IMG/VR virus record: IMGVR_UViG_3300011116_000450
Location: 1-47,715 of that record
Strand: one strand, 5' to 3'
Length of the DNA stretch: 47,715 bases
From: a virus
The stretch's first letter is position 1. Each line of letters starts with the position of its first letter. A program made the position numbers and the translations under genes. Positions 46,738 through 47,715 of the stretch are shown one piece after another. The notes beneath the pieces were generated by a model. It was given only the letters and a program-made list of their open reading frames with translations, ran no database searches and was not told where the DNA came from.

Positions 46738-47715
46738 TTACGAACTCCTTACCATGTTCATTTTTAGTTCGCGGTCAATAAGTTTGGTTACTTCTTTTGC
46801 TAATTTGGCAGCGTCTACAGGAACAGACCCAGTACTAGTAAGGTTTATAGTAGGAGTAACATTAAACGTATTGTTTATAGTTTCTCCAGTTTTAATAGTA
46901 GTAGAACCAGATGCAGAACTATTTTTTTGTCTTTGCGGAGTATAACCTTTATCTGAAGGGTCGCCTGTAGGAAACCCAAGACTTCCAGCAATTTCTTTAC
47001 TTACTTTAATTGTTGAGTCAGGAATCCCACCTATTGGACTTCCATTTTTAGTCCAAGGGTCTAAATTGCCGCCTCCATACATAATACGCGCTGCTTTTAT
47101 ATTTGTTGTTGGGTCAAGTAATTGTTTGTAATCTGAAATTCCAAAATCTTTAGCGCGTTTTGGACCCATGTTTCCAAGCATGTTAATTTGAAACAAACCA
47201 TATGAATCATCGTCATGGTCTCTTACATAGGCTTTTGGATTCCACCTAGATTCTCGCCATGAAATAGCAAGCATCTTCCAAATGTCTTCTTTTTTAAACT
47301 TTCTTCGGTCAAGCATACGAGCCAACTCGTATGGGTCAAAAGAACCAGGAGCGGAATCAATTTTTGTTTTTCCTGCACTTCCTCTGTCTTTTCCGCTTTG
47401 TTGTGTACGTCGTTTAGAAGTTCCACCAACAGTTCCACCAACGCCCTGTGCTGAAAAAGTAGCCATTGATTCAGACATAGTTAACTGTTGTTTAATTGTT
47501 GCACTGTAACTCATGTCCATGCCACTTTGTCCAGTTGGGCCTGTTTCTGTGATTACACCAGTAGTGTCTGGAACATACTTGTATTCAGGTTCAGTTTCTG
47601 TTCCATATGTTGCCCCACTGTCTTCATACTGTCTACGGCTTGCTGGGTAGGCTTTTGATTGGACGTGCCACGGTTCTCCGTGTCGTGCAAACTCATCAAG
47701 ACCATATTTGCTGGC
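46738..47715 (-). CDS. Tail lysin: M15-type peptidase end fused to transglycosylase (partial)
   Basis: The reading frame stays open to the right edge, so only the C-terminal 325 residues are seen. The first 20 residues read ASKYGLDEFARHGEPWHVQ, the C-terminal zinc-site motif (EPWH) of M15-type L,D/D,D-peptidases. A Pro/Thr/Gly linker follows, then a soluble lytic transglycosylase domain (KEDIWKMLAISWRESRWNPK with the catalytic Glu, DSYGLFQINMLGNMGPKRAK, IKAARIMYGGGN), and a Ser/Thr/Asn-rich tail. It should cleave both peptide and glycan bonds during injection. An internal ATG at 47520 is probably not the gene start. Confidence 0.82.
   Translation of the reverse strand, partial: ASKYGLDEFARHGEPWHVQSKAYPASRRQYEDSGATYGTETEPEYKYVPDTTGVITETGPTGQSGMDMSYSATIKQQLTMSESMATFSAQGVGGTVGGTSKRRTQQSGKDRGSAGKTKIDSAPGSFDPYELARMLDRRKFKKEDIWKMLAISWRESRWNPKAYVRDHDDDSYGLFQINMLGNMGPKRAKDFGISDYKQLLDPTTNIKAARIMYGGGNLDPWTKNGSPIGGIPDSTIKVSKEIAGSLGFPTGDPSDKGYTPQRQKNSSASGSTTIKTGETINNTFNVTPTINLTSTGSVPVDAAKLAKEVTKLIDRELKMNMVRSS

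Overview
This window is part of a tailed dsDNA bacteriophage genome. Every gene I can support (88) lies on the minus strand, so transcription runs from the right end of the window to the left. Genes are packed head to tail, commonly with 4-20 nt stop/start overlaps (ATGA, TAATG, GTGA), and the largest gene-free stretches are only about 150 bp. Baseplate J, gp25, gpD/gp27-like hub, OB-fold spike, LysM/gpX and gpI proteins indicate a contractile-tailed (myovirus-type) particle. Two WhiB-family proteins and an AlpA-like regulator of actinobacterial type point to an actinobacterial host. GC is roughly 35-40% over most of the window, so a low-GC, perhaps freshwater, actinobacterium is a reasonable inference but is not proved. 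There are no tRNA genes, CRISPR arrays or insertion sequences that I can see.

Layout in transcription order (right to left). 47715-39384: baseplate module, led by a gene that runs off the right edge and fuses an M15-type peptidase end to a transglycosylase domain. 39384-38440: a small membrane protein and a protein with a SAP/Rho-N-like motif. 38439-38324: a structured intergenic stretch. 38323-24712: replication and recombination operon: wHTH protein, DnaC-like loader, DnaB-like helicase, primase, SNF2-type helicase, MerR-like protein, gp32-like ssDNA-binding protein, DNA polymerase I, RecA, two different resolvase-like nucleases, a Cas4-like nuclease and a SpoVS homologue. 24709-18331: a cassette of small, mostly Lys/Arg-rich or low-complexity proteins, ending in a probable ADP-ribosyltransferase. 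18297-13836: zinc-binding, HAD-type and unknown proteins, with a WhiB protein carrying an extra Cys cluster. 13744-8476: secreted lysin, AlpA-like regulator, glycosyltransferase, second SNF2-type helicase, DUF932 protein and second WhiB. 8408-4: about 25 small unknown genes, probably early host-takeover functions, with higher GC at the extreme left.

Three genome-scale signals stand out. (1) Eight intergenic copies of the same promoter-like element, TTGGTGACA-N14-NTANNGT with nearly invariant spacing, drive the 1-12 kb gene groups and appear nowhere to the right. (2) Reading by eye I find no GATC, AGCT, TCGA or CCGG anywhere in 47.7 kb, although each would be expected about 70-170 times. (3) Eleven copies of TGTGGTCGT occur, all in one orientation and mostly clustered at 0.1-0.3, 3.5-3.7 and 12.4-13.6 kb. 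Twelve further small genes not obvious from simple ATG-based calling were found by reading gaps and overlaps, several starting with GTG or coding for tiny zinc-ribbon proteins.
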